NCBI GenBank assembly: GCA_032209605.1
Contig: JASFXZ010000013.1
Location: 11,119,901 to 11,183,900, forward strand
Source of the DNA: Mactromeris polynyma
Lineage: Eukaryota > Mollusca > Bivalvia > Venerida > Mactridae
Direction of reading: 5' to 3'
Length of the DNA: 64,000 nucleotides
Every line of letters begins with the position of its first letter. Within the stretch, counting starts at the first letter, position 1. The notes beneath the pieces are model-generated. The model was not told the DNA's origin. It did not search any database and saw only the letters and a program-made list of their open reading frames with translations. This document shows, in pieces, positions 12,011 through 24,525 of the stretch. Position numbers and translations under genes: made by a program.

Positions 12011-14194
12011 ACCTGCCGTCCACTAGGCCCCCAAAGGGTTCCCGAAAGCGGAATTCGTAAAATCGGGATGTCTTCGCGATGTTCTTGAACCCTTCCGTGT
12101 CCTTCCTTAACACTTCTGGAAACCACTTCGGGGCCAAATCGGGATCGAAAAAACTTCGGCATCGAAATTTTAAAAGTTTTAAAATTTGGACGCCGAATGT
12201 TTTATTCGGGACGGCTTCGGGATCTTCGGCAAACTATCGGCAACCATTCGGAACGTTTGGGAACCAATCGCCATTAACTCGGCATCTTCGAAAAGCCTTC
12301 TGCGAGGCTTCGTAATCTTTAAGCCACCCCGAGCGGTCCCTGAAGGAAGCTGAATCGATGCCGAAAGCTACCCGAAGACGACGAGTGGAAGAGTTCTGTT
12401 TCGCATATACACGCGGAAGCTATGCCGATCATGTAATGAAAAGATGCCGAATCGTCGCTGAAGACGCCGATTGTCAGCAGAAGGGATGCCGAGCAGGAGC
12501 CGTATTTCTCGAACTACAAAAGAGCGACAGCAGAAGCGATGCCGTCAGTTTGCCGAAAGTTTTCGAATTGACAACATCGACATTTTTTGTTGTGAATTGA
12601 ACACTCATGGTGCGAGGCAAGGGCTAACTACTCAAAAAGAGATTGGGCGGGAAATATACCAGTCAGCCCTCCAGGCTCCAGGCACCAAGTCGTGGTTGTT
12701 GTCCTCAGCATCAAACTGGCCGCGGTCAAGTGCAGGATACTGCATCCTGATAAGGTTGTGCATGCATATGCAGGAACTGACGATCTTGCGGACCACCTCT
12801 GGACGTTGAAGCATGGTGTTGGCCAAGCACTGCCACCGGGCAGAAAGAATGCCAAACGCGTCCTCCACAATTCTTCTAGCCCTGGAGAGTCTGTAGTTGA
12901 AGATCTTCTGGCTATGGTTCAAGTTGTGCCGCTTGTATGGCTTCATAAGGTTGGTCCTCATAGGAAAGGCGTCATCCCCTACAATAGAGTAGGGCATGCC
13001 ACTGTCATTATTGTTGATTGGCGAAGGTGTGGGAAACCAATAGAATTGTCATCCATACACTCCTTCAATTCAGAATCATTAAAGATGTGGCAGTCTGACA
13101 TGAAGCCCATGCCCCCAGGTCACACCAGATAAACTTATAGTTTGCATCGACTAACGCCAGAAGGACTATGCTAAAGAAGCCCTTGTAATTGTGATACAAA
13201 CTTCCCGAACCCGGTGACTTCTTAATTGCCAAGTGTTTGCCATCGAGGGCACCAAGAGTATGAGGCATATCCCACCTTCTCTTAAATTGGGCGGCCACTT
13301 CACGCAAGGCCTCTGGAGTATTGGGAATGGCCAGAACTTCATCCTTATACTCCTGAAGCAGGGCAGTACACACTTCTGGGACAAAATGGCATACACTTTC
13401 CGAAGCAACACGGAAGTCAACCATACGCCTAGGAGGCGAACGTGTCCCCAGATGACATGTACCTCAGCGTCATCGCAAGCTTTAGGCCAGCAGGAAGGGG
13501 AATACGGAACATTGTGTCCTTTTTCTGAATGCGAGGCGTTAGACGCTGGAGTATGTCGTCAAACATTGTTGGCGTGATCCAAAAATACCTTTTGAAGGAG
13601 GTGACATGTTCATCTCGGAGTTCCTGCATCAATGTATTGTACTGTCCATGCTGAAGCCTCCTGTCGTCTTTGAGCCAGGAGCGGACCCACCATCGATGAC
13701 ATCTTCTTCTTCTTTGTCTCAAATACAATGCCAAGGCAAGCATGACATCCATTTCAGCTTGGATTTGAAACTAAAGTGCAAGGTGAAGGCCTCTAACATC
13801 CATGGTGTCCCACTAGCAACTGATAACAAAGTATTAGTTCGGCATCGTTTATATACCCCGACTCTCAAATCGGCAACATTTCAGCATTCTATCGCCAACG
13901 ATTCGGCAACTCTTCAGCATGTTCTGCAATGTTACCGCAGCCTTTCCGCACGATCGGGAAACATTCGGGAGCCAATTCCGGAACTGTCGGCATTCTTCCG
14001 CGTCGCATTAGGCTACTTCGGATAGGTTTCGGCGTTTATACCGCAACCTTTCGTATGCCACTCCGCGAATACATGCCGAACGAGCCCGATGTCAAAGCTT
14101 CGTCCATTTATTGATTAATGATCCCGATAGGTTCCCGAAACTAGCAAAATTGTATCGGTCCACCTTCCGCAAAGCTGTAGTGGACGGCAGGCTT
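12011..14194 (-). mobile_element. PIF/Harbinger DNA transposon, broken but with both ends
   Basis: The two ends carry inverted CCTGCCGTCCACTA (left 12012-12025; right, as its complement, about 14178-14191), differing only by a base or two at the extreme tip. The flanks are CAG on the left (12008-12010) and CAG on the right (14195-14197), a candidate 3-bp target duplication of the kind expected for PIF/Harbinger (CWG or TWA). GC-rich subterminal regions, 12030-12370 and 13830-14160, are dense in TTCGG/TCGGCA motifs. The interior holds a frameshifted transposase on the minus strand. No second (Myb-like) gene is present, and the 2.2 kb length is short for an autonomous element. It contrasts in base composition with its AT-rich surroundings. 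Confidence 0.88.
12632..13752 (-). pseudogene. Harbinger transposase (HARBI1/DDE_Tnp_4-like), frameshifted
   Basis: Three frame-separated pieces form one protein in order. The N-terminal piece (13429-13752, 107 residues) has an Arg-rich stretch with WWVRSWL, then the QYNTLMQELR and FKRYFWITPTMFDDIL region typical of HARBI1-like proteins. The middle piece (13065-13424) has GALDGKHLAI with the first catalytic Asp (residue 61 of the piece) and LVDANYKF with the second (residue 93). The C-terminal piece (12632-12997) has RRIVEDAFGILSARW with the catalytic Glu (residue 45 of the piece). Frame changes fall near 13425, 13110 and 13020. The DDE residues survive but the gene cannot make one chain, so it is a young-looking pseudogene. 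Whether the breaks could partly be sequencing errors is undecided. Confidence 0.88.
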
Positions 14195-17100
14195 CAGTAA
14201 GCAAAATATAAAACTTGTAACAAAATTTTATATCAAAATATTATCATTTATAATTTATTTGAATAATTAAATCCTATTCAAAATTGCTTCAATACGTTTT
14301 TCTAAAGCAAATAATTGGAAAAAAATAAAAATCTGAATATTTTCATAAAGAGAGATAATAAAGTGACAATATATTGAAAATATAGTGAAAATATCTAAAA
14401 GGTTATTAAGAGACCAAAAATTACATGATTTTGTTTAACATTCAATATTATTATGTTTTACAACAACACTAAGTTAAAGTTTCCAGAAAAAAATTAGTTT
14501 GTGAAAAAGCAAACAAAACAACGTAGAAGTGTTACTTTTTCTCAGAGAATTGTTAAATTATGTTCAAAATTAAATTACGCTGTAACCGGACGGTAAAAAT
14601 CTCTGAAAGTTTTATATATTCTGTGTTAGATGATGTAAATAATGTTTAATGCAGACAATTTGATGCCCCATTGATACATCAATTTAGTTTAGGTCATCTG
14701 CTATTAACAATATTTTAATTTTGAAAGTAAATTTGCCCAGTTCTTAAATGCTATATGCATAAATGTAAAAAAACAACATTTTCTTTGAATTTCGTGTAGC
14801 TGTTTCGAACATTAATTTAATCTACATATCTGATTAGTACAAAGATGGTTTCCTAAACCAAAAATATTACAAAATGAGAAATGAAATGAAAACTTTCCAT
14901 TTACTGGTCATTTTTGTTCGGATAACGTTTTCAGGAAGGAAAGTTTACATAGAAAAAAGGTCATAACCTTTTTTGGAACGGTAACAATTTATGAAATTTT
15001 ACATTTTTATCCGCACTTTAGAACAGATTGAATCAATAAAAGTTTCATTTGCTTTTGGAGAAATGTCCATCATTGGTGGAATACCTTAAGGTGGGATCAT
15101 TCTAAAACAAATTCCAACAGTAACTTTTATTGCATTTTCATTATTCACATGCTATAAAAAAAATCCTCTAATGATTCTTGCTGGAAATTGAATTTAAGGC
15201 AACCTTTGTTTCAAAACAGAACAAACAACACTTACAAATGTTCCCCAACTACGATATAATTAGATAAATAATTTTTTGAGTGTTATTTTAAGATAATATA
15301 CACAGAAGATGTTTCAAATAATGATATAATAATTGTTATTTGTTGTTATTTTCACCATTTTAGACCTTTTGTGTAATGTTTTAACTGACGATTTCCCATC
15401 CATCTCTACATACATGGGGGAAACATGTTCAAAGTTAAGGTGGACACAGAGATGGTTTCTAACATCATCAAAGAATCAAACGAAATGGATCATATATTAT
15501 CGTAAACTAATGGAACTACATAAAGTGTTGTTATTTTCAGTATCAACAGACTATAAGATTTTAGAGTATACAGAGCCTCTAAAATCCCATTATACAACAG
15601 AACGTAACAGTCCATGATAATTACAAGTACATCTTTTTGATGGTTTTGAAGAAATGTTTTTGTTATATTTCGTAGGTTGGTCTTCATTTCTTTCGTTTCA
15701 CTGATTGCATGTATGCTACCTAGCTGTCAGTTTAAGGTACTACACATATATATTTAGCGATTTTAATGTTTTATTGCCAAACGCTTCGACGGCTGATATT
15801 TTTATTGAAGAACGCGTTGAGAATCATTCTTCGCTAAATGTTATGTACTTTGAGTTATATGTGTCAAACCTATATTTTTGTATAATTATACATGTACATA
15901 TGTATGTATGTTTAAGATACTACGTCAAATCACAAAACCATTATGTAGCGACACAACTGGAATACATGAATGAAAATTAATTAAATACACTTTTAAATGA
16001 TGACAACTTGATACATTTTTAATTATTTCATTGAATGAAGCCTTTCTAAAACTAGGCACGTCAGCAGCAAGGGCTGCTTTGTACGGAATGGCGCAACACT
16101 AGCTCAATAGAATCGTATCATGTTTATTGTATCAATTGAATCATGCATGACTTACAAACGTTCGCAGGAAGTTTTTATAATAATGTTTGATGTTTGTATG
16201 CCCCGAATTGAAAAGGTTGGGGAGAAGGACACACAGATTTGAACATTTATTTATTTTGATATTTTAACTGTTATATTATTACTGCCTGTTCTGATAGTAA
16301 TTCAGAGGATTAGTTTTTGTAAGGGTATTTTTGCTGGAGGAGACTGTGCTTAATGATTTCTTTGATGTATTTTTCCTGATCCGTAATCTAAGTCACATTC
16401 ATTAGAAAAAAAGCTTGCATTTAGACTTGGCTAATGCCACTGTGGAAAAATATCCGGGATTGCATTTGCCAATGTTGCTTTAAATGAACATGATTTAGGC
16501 TAACATTTTGAGTAAAGATAGGGCCTATGATTATGAAGCAAAGCTAGTTTACTTTGTTTGTTTAAGTTCTTATAAAAGACATATCTTTAGAATACATAGT
16601 AGGCCATTGGGATCAAGGGCATAACTAAAAAAAGTATTCGGTCAGTTCTGATATATACATATTTTGTTGTTTCAAAGTGATGGGTGGATTTTCTGTGAAA
16701 TTTGGGAAATGAATAAGTGATTGTCGATCATCGGTTTTCTGAAAAGCCACTAGTTTTAAATGGTTATTCAGAAGTTTGCAAAAGTTTATGACTTGCTGCA
16801 TGATGAATAACAATTATATAAAACTGTAAGATTTGAAATTCGGCCACAGGTCAAAATCTTTCTTAAAGTGCTGAAGATGACCAATTGCCTTCAGCCTTTG
16901 GGTACACTACTTGTATTTACTTAAGGGTAAGTAGGTCGAAGTCACAGGGGCATGTAAACCAAAAACACATTTTAACTTGCTAAACTATGTATGATATATT
17001 CTTTTGTTTTAATGTTTGTCAGAAACCTGAAAAGAATGTAAATGAAATCCATTACAGCTTTATTTATTTTATAGAAATGTAATATATATATCGTTATATC

Positions 17101-17705
17101 TATATCTTATACTAGAATATTCACTTTTAATATATATTGAATTTTAGAGTGAAAGTTTTTTGAAGTGGAAATAAAGACACAGAACTCTCACTTGATTTGT
17201 TCTTTCTAAAATACACATAAAGTTACCTTAGTAACCAGTCAGAGGTATATATTCAGACTAAGGCAAGACTTGCAACTGTAAATGGTGACTAGTGGTTGAT
17301 CAAACTTGCATGAAGCTATACCAAGTTGTCAAAAGGATGATGCATAAATGAAAATTCGAACAGCCACTCAGAAAAACATGGCCAAATACTGTCAGAATAC
17401 ACTTACTGTCATCAGTGGACTTTTGACATTTGGGATCACTCTTTAAAATATTTCTATTACTTCTTCTATGTATGTCATAGTTAATATACCTATGGGAAAA
17501 TGTGTGGTTGTCACATGCAAATCTCTTGATATTTTCTTAATTTTCACATATTTGGTTATTACTCCTGTAAGTGCTTATCCATTTTGCCTATCAAAATAGC
17601 TGATGATTAAGAACAAGGGAGGTAAATATTGTAGATGCGGGAACTATCAATTAGTGAATGCTTATAACCAGTACTTGCACCTAAGTTAAAGGATTTTGAA
17701 GTTAG
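14195..17705. other. Long AT-rich intergenic stretch, no gene seen
   Basis: Very AT-rich. The open frames at 15333-15617, 15705-15980 and 16625-16813 have no recognisable domain, no good splice context and repetitive AT codons. I see no RNA gene or defined repeat here. Confidence 0.45.
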
Positions 17706-17795
17706 TGATTCAATCTTGTCTAAGCCGGATTTGACCTCATGACCTTAGGATCAGGAGTCAGACCCTCTACCCTTTGACCACTATGTCTCCCATAA
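17706..17795 (-). repeat. tRNA-derived SINE-like head
   Basis: Read on the minus strand, GGGAGACATAGTGGTCAAAG then GGTAGAGGGTCTGACTCCTG is an A-box-like start, and GGTCATGAGGTCAAATCC looks like a decayed B box about 40 bases on. The spacing fits a tRNA-related SINE head. There is no clean acceptor stem or mature 3' part, so a functional tRNA is unlikely. Confidence 0.5.
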
Positions 17796-17912
17796 AACCT
17801 GGTTGTATACTTAAGAAACTGATGATGCCAAGAGATCACAGAGACAACACAACCAACGGACTTTGCCACGACAAAACCTGTATTAGTGATAAAGAAGTCC
17901 ATTTTCAGGTTT

Positions 17913-18128
17913 TTATGCCCCCCTTTAAAGATGAGAGGGCAGATTGGTTTGCACATCGGTTGGTCGGTTGGTATGCCTGTTGGTTCGTAACCTTTTTCGT
18001 TTTCGATCAATAACTCCAGAACCCCCTTGACCTATCATCTTCAAACTTGGTCCACACATTCATATTGGGTAGCAAAGGAACCCTATTCATTTTGGGGTCA
18101 CAGGGTCAAGGTCACAGGGGGGGCATAA
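17913..18128. mobile_element. Short inverted-end element (TTATGCCCCCC ends)
   Basis: It begins TTATGCCCCCCTTTAAAG and ends with the complement GGGGGGCATAA. The interior has TCGGTTGGTCGGTTGG, AACTCCAGAACCCCCTTGAC and CTTCAAACTTGGTCCACAC, followed by a GTCACAGGGTCAAGGTCACA tandem. I recall this family as very common in bivalve and other mollusc genomes. It is non-coding, and the frames crossing it are incidental. Confidence 0.65.
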
Positions 18129-19788
18129 TGTTTTACAAACATCTCTTGTTATATTTTCTCACAAAATTGTTTTTAAACCGGAGGTCTACTTTTCGTTTTA
18201 TAGCAATTCCAATAGTAAGAACAAGATGCAAAAGTAGCTACAAAATGATGATGTCGCGTCAGAATGTACATAATTCTTTAAAAAATCTGTTGCTCTTCAA
18301 ACAGAAAAAAAACATATTATGCAATACTTAAGTAATTCCTTGTCCGTTTAATTCTAATAAATTCAATAAAACACAATTAAGCCTCAAAATCATTTTCAGC
18401 GCTTAGTTTATTTTGTCAAAGTTAGTTTGTTACTTGCAGGTATCTTGCAGCATAAACTTCAATTAGGAAACACTCAGAATCGATACCAATGTCACTTATG
18501 CAGGTTTTGTCAAAGCAGAGCACAACAATTATTTAACAATAGTTTACAAACATAACCAAACAAACTTTCAGGTAGACACCACAAACCAAGCAGTAACTGA
18601 AGTACAAGTTTGATTAAAAACATTTCAAACTAAACACAGAATATTTATATTTCTATCACCCTTTATTTGCTATGCACATAAAATATTATGTTCAGCAACA
18701 AGTACGAAGTTATACGTAAATTTTGTATTGTTCATACAAATATAATGTAAGTTATTGAAAATATACACATACAAACACATGGATGTAAGTAGCAAGAATT
18801 ACACACTCAAAGTCATTTGACATAAACAGTGTTAAAGCAGGCTTTCCAGTAGTACATACCATAAAGTGGTAGAAAACAAGGGTTGAAAATCACAGAAAAT
18901 TAGGAAAAAAGTAGTAAAAAATAGTAAGTCAATGATAAAAAGTAGGAGTTATTGAAAGGAAGTATGTTAAGGTTTATTGTTTCCACAGTCACTTACAGGT
19001 ATCACTAAAGCATAGGCCAACATATTCAGTCATCAGTTGAGTAGGCTGGACTATGCACAAGTGATACCTGACCACCAGAGCACACTTTCGGCAAAGGAGT
19101 CTGTCAACTAAACATCTTCTTGTCTTCTTCAGCAAGAAAATCTCCAAAACCATGTTCAAAGCTTCTAGATCGTATCCAATATACTACTCTGCTGATGAAA
19201 AAAATAGGAAAACTAGGAAAAACTAGGATAAACTAGGAAAAACTAGAAAAAAAAAGGAAAAACTAAAAAGCCTGTAAAAGCCATCCCAAAAAATCATTTT
19301 TAAGGTAACACCCACAAATGTTGGGGTAGGTAGGTCGATTTTTAATTTTTCAGGTTTTAAGAAGACTTAGACACAGAAATTCAACAAGTGAAGGCCAAAG
19401 TTAGAATCGAATCCAATTTCAGTGAAATGTGGTGGAACTTCGAACAATGATCATGATCTGAGACAATCTTCATCAAATAATGAGAAAGCATGAAACTTTG
19501 AATGTGATTTTAACAGACTTGCATTGAATTGTATTGTGTGAATGTACTTTAATACAACATACATAAATGAAAACTCACATACCAGTAACGATGTTTTGAA
19601 TAAGTTTGGCAATAAAAACGAACCCATTCACAGTGTAATTGTAAGATCCTACAAAATAGTTTAAAAACTAGACACCAAAATAAATTGTAAGAACAAAATG
19701 AGTAGCATTAATCGTGCGCGTGCATGAATAATGGTTCATTACTGCAGACTTTCAAATTCAATCTATATTGCATGGTTCAATCATCCTG
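18129..19788. other. Intergenic with AGGAAAAACT-rich low-complexity tracts
   Basis: No gene was seen. Runs of GGAAAAACTAGGA-type units lie at 19195-19265, and scattered AAAAAGTAGGA occur from 18885 to 18960. The same AAAAAGTAGGA motif returns at 20780-20860 and 21340-21430, so these probably belong to one degenerate A/G-rich repeat. Confidence 0.5.
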
Positions 19789-20125
19789 CATAACATATAT
19801 GATACCCTGGGAAACGAAACTTCGAAATGCATGAATAATCAGTAGCGTTTCTCGAACGATGAAATGGACGATAACAAAAACGAAATCTCCTTTGTGAAGA
19901 GCTATCAGCAAATTCGACAAATTGGTTGCCCAACACGACTTGAAACCCGTGATCTCATTGGATCGCTCTGAACCGCGATTTCATCCGTAACTCCTCGGCT
20001 ATTTCCGTATCGCATGAGGTGTGTGTTATGCGGCGAATTAAGCGGCTGTATTTCATCTCTTCTTTAATTATTCATGAGTATGAGATTTTTACAGTCAGTT
20101 TGCCCAGGGTATCATATATGTTATG
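19789..20125. mobile_element. MITE-like element with 23-bp inverted ends
   Basis: CATAACATATATGATACCCT then GGG at the left is perfectly inverted at the right (20103-20125). The interior of about 290 bp is richer in GC than its surroundings and contains paired ATGCATGAATAATCA / AATTATTCATGAGTAT segments just inside the ends. No coding frame was seen. A partial relative may lie near 31172 (TTACCCTGGGCCC). Confidence 0.75.
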
Positions 20126-20940
20126 AAAAGCCTGGGTACCGATGATGGGTTTAATATACACACTGCAATAGTATACATTTCTTATTCAAGACATAGTTAC
20201 GAAGCTAATGCCCATAATATGAAAACCAATACCAACATTTGGTCCCATTTATACATTGTTACAACTAAAATCAAATTTAAGCAATCCAAGATACTAACGA
20301 GAAAGCACTTTGTTTTGTGAAGTCATAATTTTTATTTGGAATATATAAACACATTTAAAGTTTCAAGGATACTAACGTACACTGTAGTAGACGCAGTTTT
20401 GCTTCAAACCTCAATACATGCCACAATTAAACATCAATTTACAATTAATTCACAATGAAGTATAACAACTTACTTCCATTTTCTTTTGTGGTCAGTTTCT
20501 TTCTTTCAAATATTTTACAGTTAATTATTTTTTATAGTATGCCAAACAATTTCAATGTATGTTTTGTGGTCAAAATACTAAAATCTGCGACACCGAAAGT
20601 AACGCATAAATATCAGTAAATACTGTACCTAATAAATCTGATTCCCAGCACATTTAACAGTACATCAGTTAAAAATATATACATGTTTTTTATATGAAAA
20701 TATAAAACGCCAAAAAGAAGGCATCAATGATCACATGTGTTTCAGATATAGTATATAAAGCTGTCAAATGAACTTCCTTCAAAAAGTAGGAATTTACCAA
20801 AAAGAATGAGAAAAGTAGGAAAATAAGGAATTTGTACACAAAAAGTAGGAGTTTTCACCTACCTTTGTGTTACTGAAAGATATAAATTGCTAACTAGAAT
20901 ACATCTTGACAAGACTGCATAGACAGGTCTTTAGACTCTT
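20126..20940. other. Intergenic, AT-rich
   Basis: Only A/G-rich AAAAAGTAGGA motifs near 20785-20860. The frame at 20123-20320 begins inside the adjacent MITE end and is not supported as a gene. Confidence 0.4.
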
Positions 20941-20942
20941 AT

Positions 20943-21290
20943 GCATGTACATCATTCACCTTGGCATGATCATTATGTAAGCAGCCACTGGCCCACAGTC
21001 TGCACCCCCAGTCTGTACAGTCTCATCAAGATGATTCCAGTCTTCTATACAATCCCAACTGAAAAGATACTACAAGTATACTACAATTTTTACAAAGTTT
21101 CATCAGGTTATCATTTGTTTTCCTCATTTTCAATTGTTTTGACAGACAGGTCATACATCTTTCACCTTTGAATGATCATTAAGTTAGAAGCCACATGCCC
21201 ACAGTCTGCACCCCCAGTCTGCACAGTCTCTTCAAGACGATTCAAGTCTTCTATGCACTCCCATTGCAAAAGATCCTACAAATTTATAAC
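20943..21290 (+). repeat. Two-unit tandem duplication, ~207 bp period
   Basis: CCACAGTCTGCACCCCCAGT occurs in both units (about 20993 and 21201), each followed by CTG(T/C)ACAGTCTC, a TCAAGA(T/C)GATTC run and a TCTTCTAT(A/G)CA run, then AAAAGAT(A/C)CTACAA. It is non-coding. Confidence 0.75.
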
Positions 21291-21686
21291 CATTTTCTAA
21301 CTATTATATAAGGTCTCTGTGAAGTACACACTTTGAAGCTAAAAAGTAGGAAATTTCAGGAATTTTGGACCAAAAAGTAGGAAAAAGTAGGAGGATATAA
21401 AAAATAAGGAAAAAGAGGAAAAATAAGGACCGCTTGACAGCCTGTAATTACAATAAAATGCTGGATGGACATTTCAATGGACAAGAAAAACTAGTATATC
21501 TCCCCATAATATGCGGAGACATGCAATAATAACAGACCGCCAAATAAGGTGCTCGCCTTTGAAATTTTGTTCCTTGTGTGCAGTGAATGCGATACGGTAG
21601 CCCAGAGATACGAAACAAAACAGCTTCGTAACGTGAGCAACTGTAAGCCGTAACTCAACGCATGGCTGGTAAAACTATTACAAATA

Positions 21687-21822
21687 TAAGAGATGCTACC
21701 TAGGGGCCAGGATATGGAATCTCGTCCATCCGGCGACTGTGCACTTAGGTCTACAATGTCCATCTTTGCTTTCTGAATCTCATGTTTTGTTTCGTTCAGT
21801 TCCACTTCACAAAAATATCTGA
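21687..21822 (-). CDS. Possible isolated exon, function unknown
   Basis: On the minus strand an acceptor-like TTTATTTCAG precedes an open stretch reading EVELNETKHEIQKAKMDIVD and on to DGRDSISWPL, closed by a donor-like CCCTAG|GTAGCA. The Glu/Lys-rich helical composition is more protein-like than the surrounding shadows. No domain was recognised, and no neighbouring exon could be paired with it within the window. It could be a real exon of a gene with distant exons, or chance. Confidence 0.25.
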
Positions 21823-22068
21823 AATAAATGCATGCAATACCATTAAGGATGTCAGCAATTAACAATTAACGTATAAACATTCGGCTTATTCGGTGAACAA
21901 AATATTTGAATAATTCCACACTTAATTACCATGATTATGCTTTTTCTCTTAAATGGTCAGTCCTGTAATTATCCCTGATAAACAACGGTCAAGGACGTCA
22001 GGTGATCTAACATCATCAGTGCAGCATAAAAACATAGGGACTTCGGGAAAACGCTTATCCAACCATCG

Positions 22069-23775
22069 ACCCTTCTAACAAAAACTATTTCAAGGTTTTA
22101 TATGAATAATTATTTCACTACGAAAGTCCAGATTTGTTTTACAGTTGTAAAGTAACAATACGTTTTTACCTTTGAAGACCAAATCATTTCATTGAGATTT
22201 ATAACTGCACTATATTCCATCTGGTAAGGGTCAGGTTACTAGTGTTCGCCATTGTTATACCTATGGATTTATGTAGCAACCAGACTGCTACGCTATTTTT
22301 TTTTTACACTCCACACCCTCTATATTATCGGTAGTGTACATTGTCAAATCTTTTAAAAGGTGTCATTCTGGGACTACTTTTCCTAGCGCATTTCATATCC
22401 CTGCCTTTTTCTGAAACTTACAAAAGAATTCTAAATTAAATATCTAAAACCTCAGATGTCCGTATTAAAATGATTTTCGAAAGCAAGTTTATAACGTTTT
22501 TGAGTATCATTGTTTTATAGAATGTCAGGAGAGCGGATGGATGGCATAGGAAGATGAATATTTAAAGTGATCACCTTCCAATAATATCATGCAGGCGCGG
22601 TCCTGAACATTGGGGCGGCGATGGGGAGGGATTGAGAGACGTGTGCACTCCGAACTGTGAGATGTTTATAAGTAGTGATAAAAATGGAGTTATTTCTAGA
22701 CCTCTTGCCTTTGAGATCTTAATTCTATTGAATGGAATTCTTGAATTATGGCAGCGTTAGGTTTCTAAAATTAGGGGGAAACATTGTCAATGGATCATTA
22801 GCATCTCTATGAACAAGCACACGTCAGCAAAAGAATAAGTCTTTATCATACCTCATCATTGTGAAACCACGAGAAAGTCTGAAACCATACTGCCTTAAAT
22901 GAACGCTGTTCTGATGCCTTTTTACCGTTAGGTTGATTTGGTTTATCCATGTTAGCATTTGTAAGACATTGCACGGAATTTATTTTTGTCTGCAGGTTTT
23001 CTAGACTGAAAGCAATTATCATTTACCTTTTGAAAATTTCAGCGTGATGCTTTCATAAAATATAGCCGCCTTTAATCATCCATGACGGTCGTCGATCATC
23101 CGATAGAAATTTACAGTTTGTATTAATTAAACATATCAACATAATACATTTTCAGACCACATAAACTTACTATTGGAATAACACTGAAAAACACTGTCGC
23201 CTCGGAAACCGCTAGTGACAAGTCCGTATCCGCCGTTTATTTTGTCGCTCCAATTTGCTTACCACTTTTCGGCAGCAAAATCGTAAAAATCTCTGTTTTA
23301 TGATAGGCGAATGACCGTTGCTTGCATAATTATTGTGGCGGCGGACGTAGTCCTTGCCGCCCCAAACGCGACGCAACTGAATATTTTATTCAAAATAGAT
23401 TCATTCAAGCATTATATAATGATAAAGAATAATATAGTGTGCCGAAATGTTCAAAGGTATATGTAAATACAATTTTACTAACAGTCCCATTAAATGCACA
23501 GTCAGTCTATTTAAGTAAGTTTAATAATAAAATATTTACATAAGTATTTACCCAGTATGAACATAATATATCGGTTTTATCATTTTTAAATATGTTACAC
23601 AACATTACTTGCTTCGAAATTATGGATGCCTTGGAATTGCCTCTCAGGACCTTCATTCCTTTGATATAACTTTGTCGCCGAGTAATTACCAGTTCGCATT
23701 TATCACGCCAAATCGTTTATTCAATTGATCGCAATTGTGAATCAGTTATGAAATGCCCCATGGGAATTTTGTGCC
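22069..23775 (+). repeat. Compound repeat, copy C (right third only)
   Basis: From ACAAAAACTATTTCAAGG (compare 8108 in A) through GGCGCGGTCCTGAACATTGG, GGCAGCGTTAGGTTT, CATCCGATAGAAATTTACA and ATGGATGCCTTGGA to AAATGCCCCATGGGAA, this follows copies A and B colinearly. It stops where the DIRS remnant starts, losing the terminal TGCATGCGGTCGTTTAA seen in A and B. It also lacks about 25 bases around 22926 that A and B have. Confidence 0.8.
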
Positions 23776-23920
23776 AGAAATGGAAAGTTGTGGTATGCGA
23801 ATGTACCACCTGAACGCATTAGATTTCTATCTGCCCATGTGCATAACCTCTGCATCTGAAATGATGTGAAACGCATACCAGCCGATTAGCCCCGCTGTTT
23901 TAGATAGTGTTTTAATGCAG

Positions 23921-24479
23921 CTACTGGACAACTCGATATAGGCGATTTCTTGTCATCGACAATAGTAACAGATTTATCTGTTTTCCTGGTTTTGTGGTTA
24001 ACAGGTGCAAAGTAATAGTGCTGTTTTTTATGGTTGACATGATGCCTTTGTACAACTTTAGTCGAAAGTTGTTATTTTCTAGGGAGAGGTTCTCCCAAGT
24101 GGAAGAACTCATGCAAAGCAAGGAGGATTATGTATTAATAGAGTAGTCTTCTGAATGGGTTTTGGGTGTACATATGACGCATTGATGAAGTTAATAACTT
24201 AATGTTACCCTCTAGTAGTGGTAATCTGACGTCTATGCTGATATACGTGATTTTACGTGTCCCAAGTGGAATTCTTCGAGTAGTGAAATTTGCACATGGG
24301 TCTGTAAAACCTGAAATTTGATGATAATGAGATACCGCAGACATATGGCTAGCAATAGTGACTGGAGCAAATTTATGCAGGTGTAAGTAAGAAACAAAGT
24401 TATTAATCTCAGGTTTGCTAGCTGGCATGATAGGTCTGTTAGGATGGATAGTTTCATAAAAGCCTTGAACGTGTTCCAA
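23921..24479 (-). pseudogene. DIRS tyrosine recombinase, broken
   Basis: The upstream piece (24135-24479) has the SAM-like N-terminal core: INNFVSYLHLHKFAPVTIAS, then HMSAVSHYHQISGFTDP, then a RIPLG...RKITYISIDVRLPL stretch, which matches the integrase/recombinase core of DIRS elements. The downstream piece (23921-24121) resembles the catalytic domain region (KNSTITLHLLTTKPGKQI). The catalytic R-H-R-Y set cannot be traced, and a frame break separates the two pieces. It would have integrated the circular DNA copy. Confidence 0.7.
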
Positions 24480-24525
24480 AAGCGAAGGTAAGCTGTACGT
24501 GTTGATGTTTCCTAAGATGAGTCAG

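Noticed and set aside
12358..13132. Several plus-strand frames across the Harbinger element (including 12471-12809, 12692-13132)
   Set aside because: They are antisense shadows of the GC-rich element and its minus-strand transposase.
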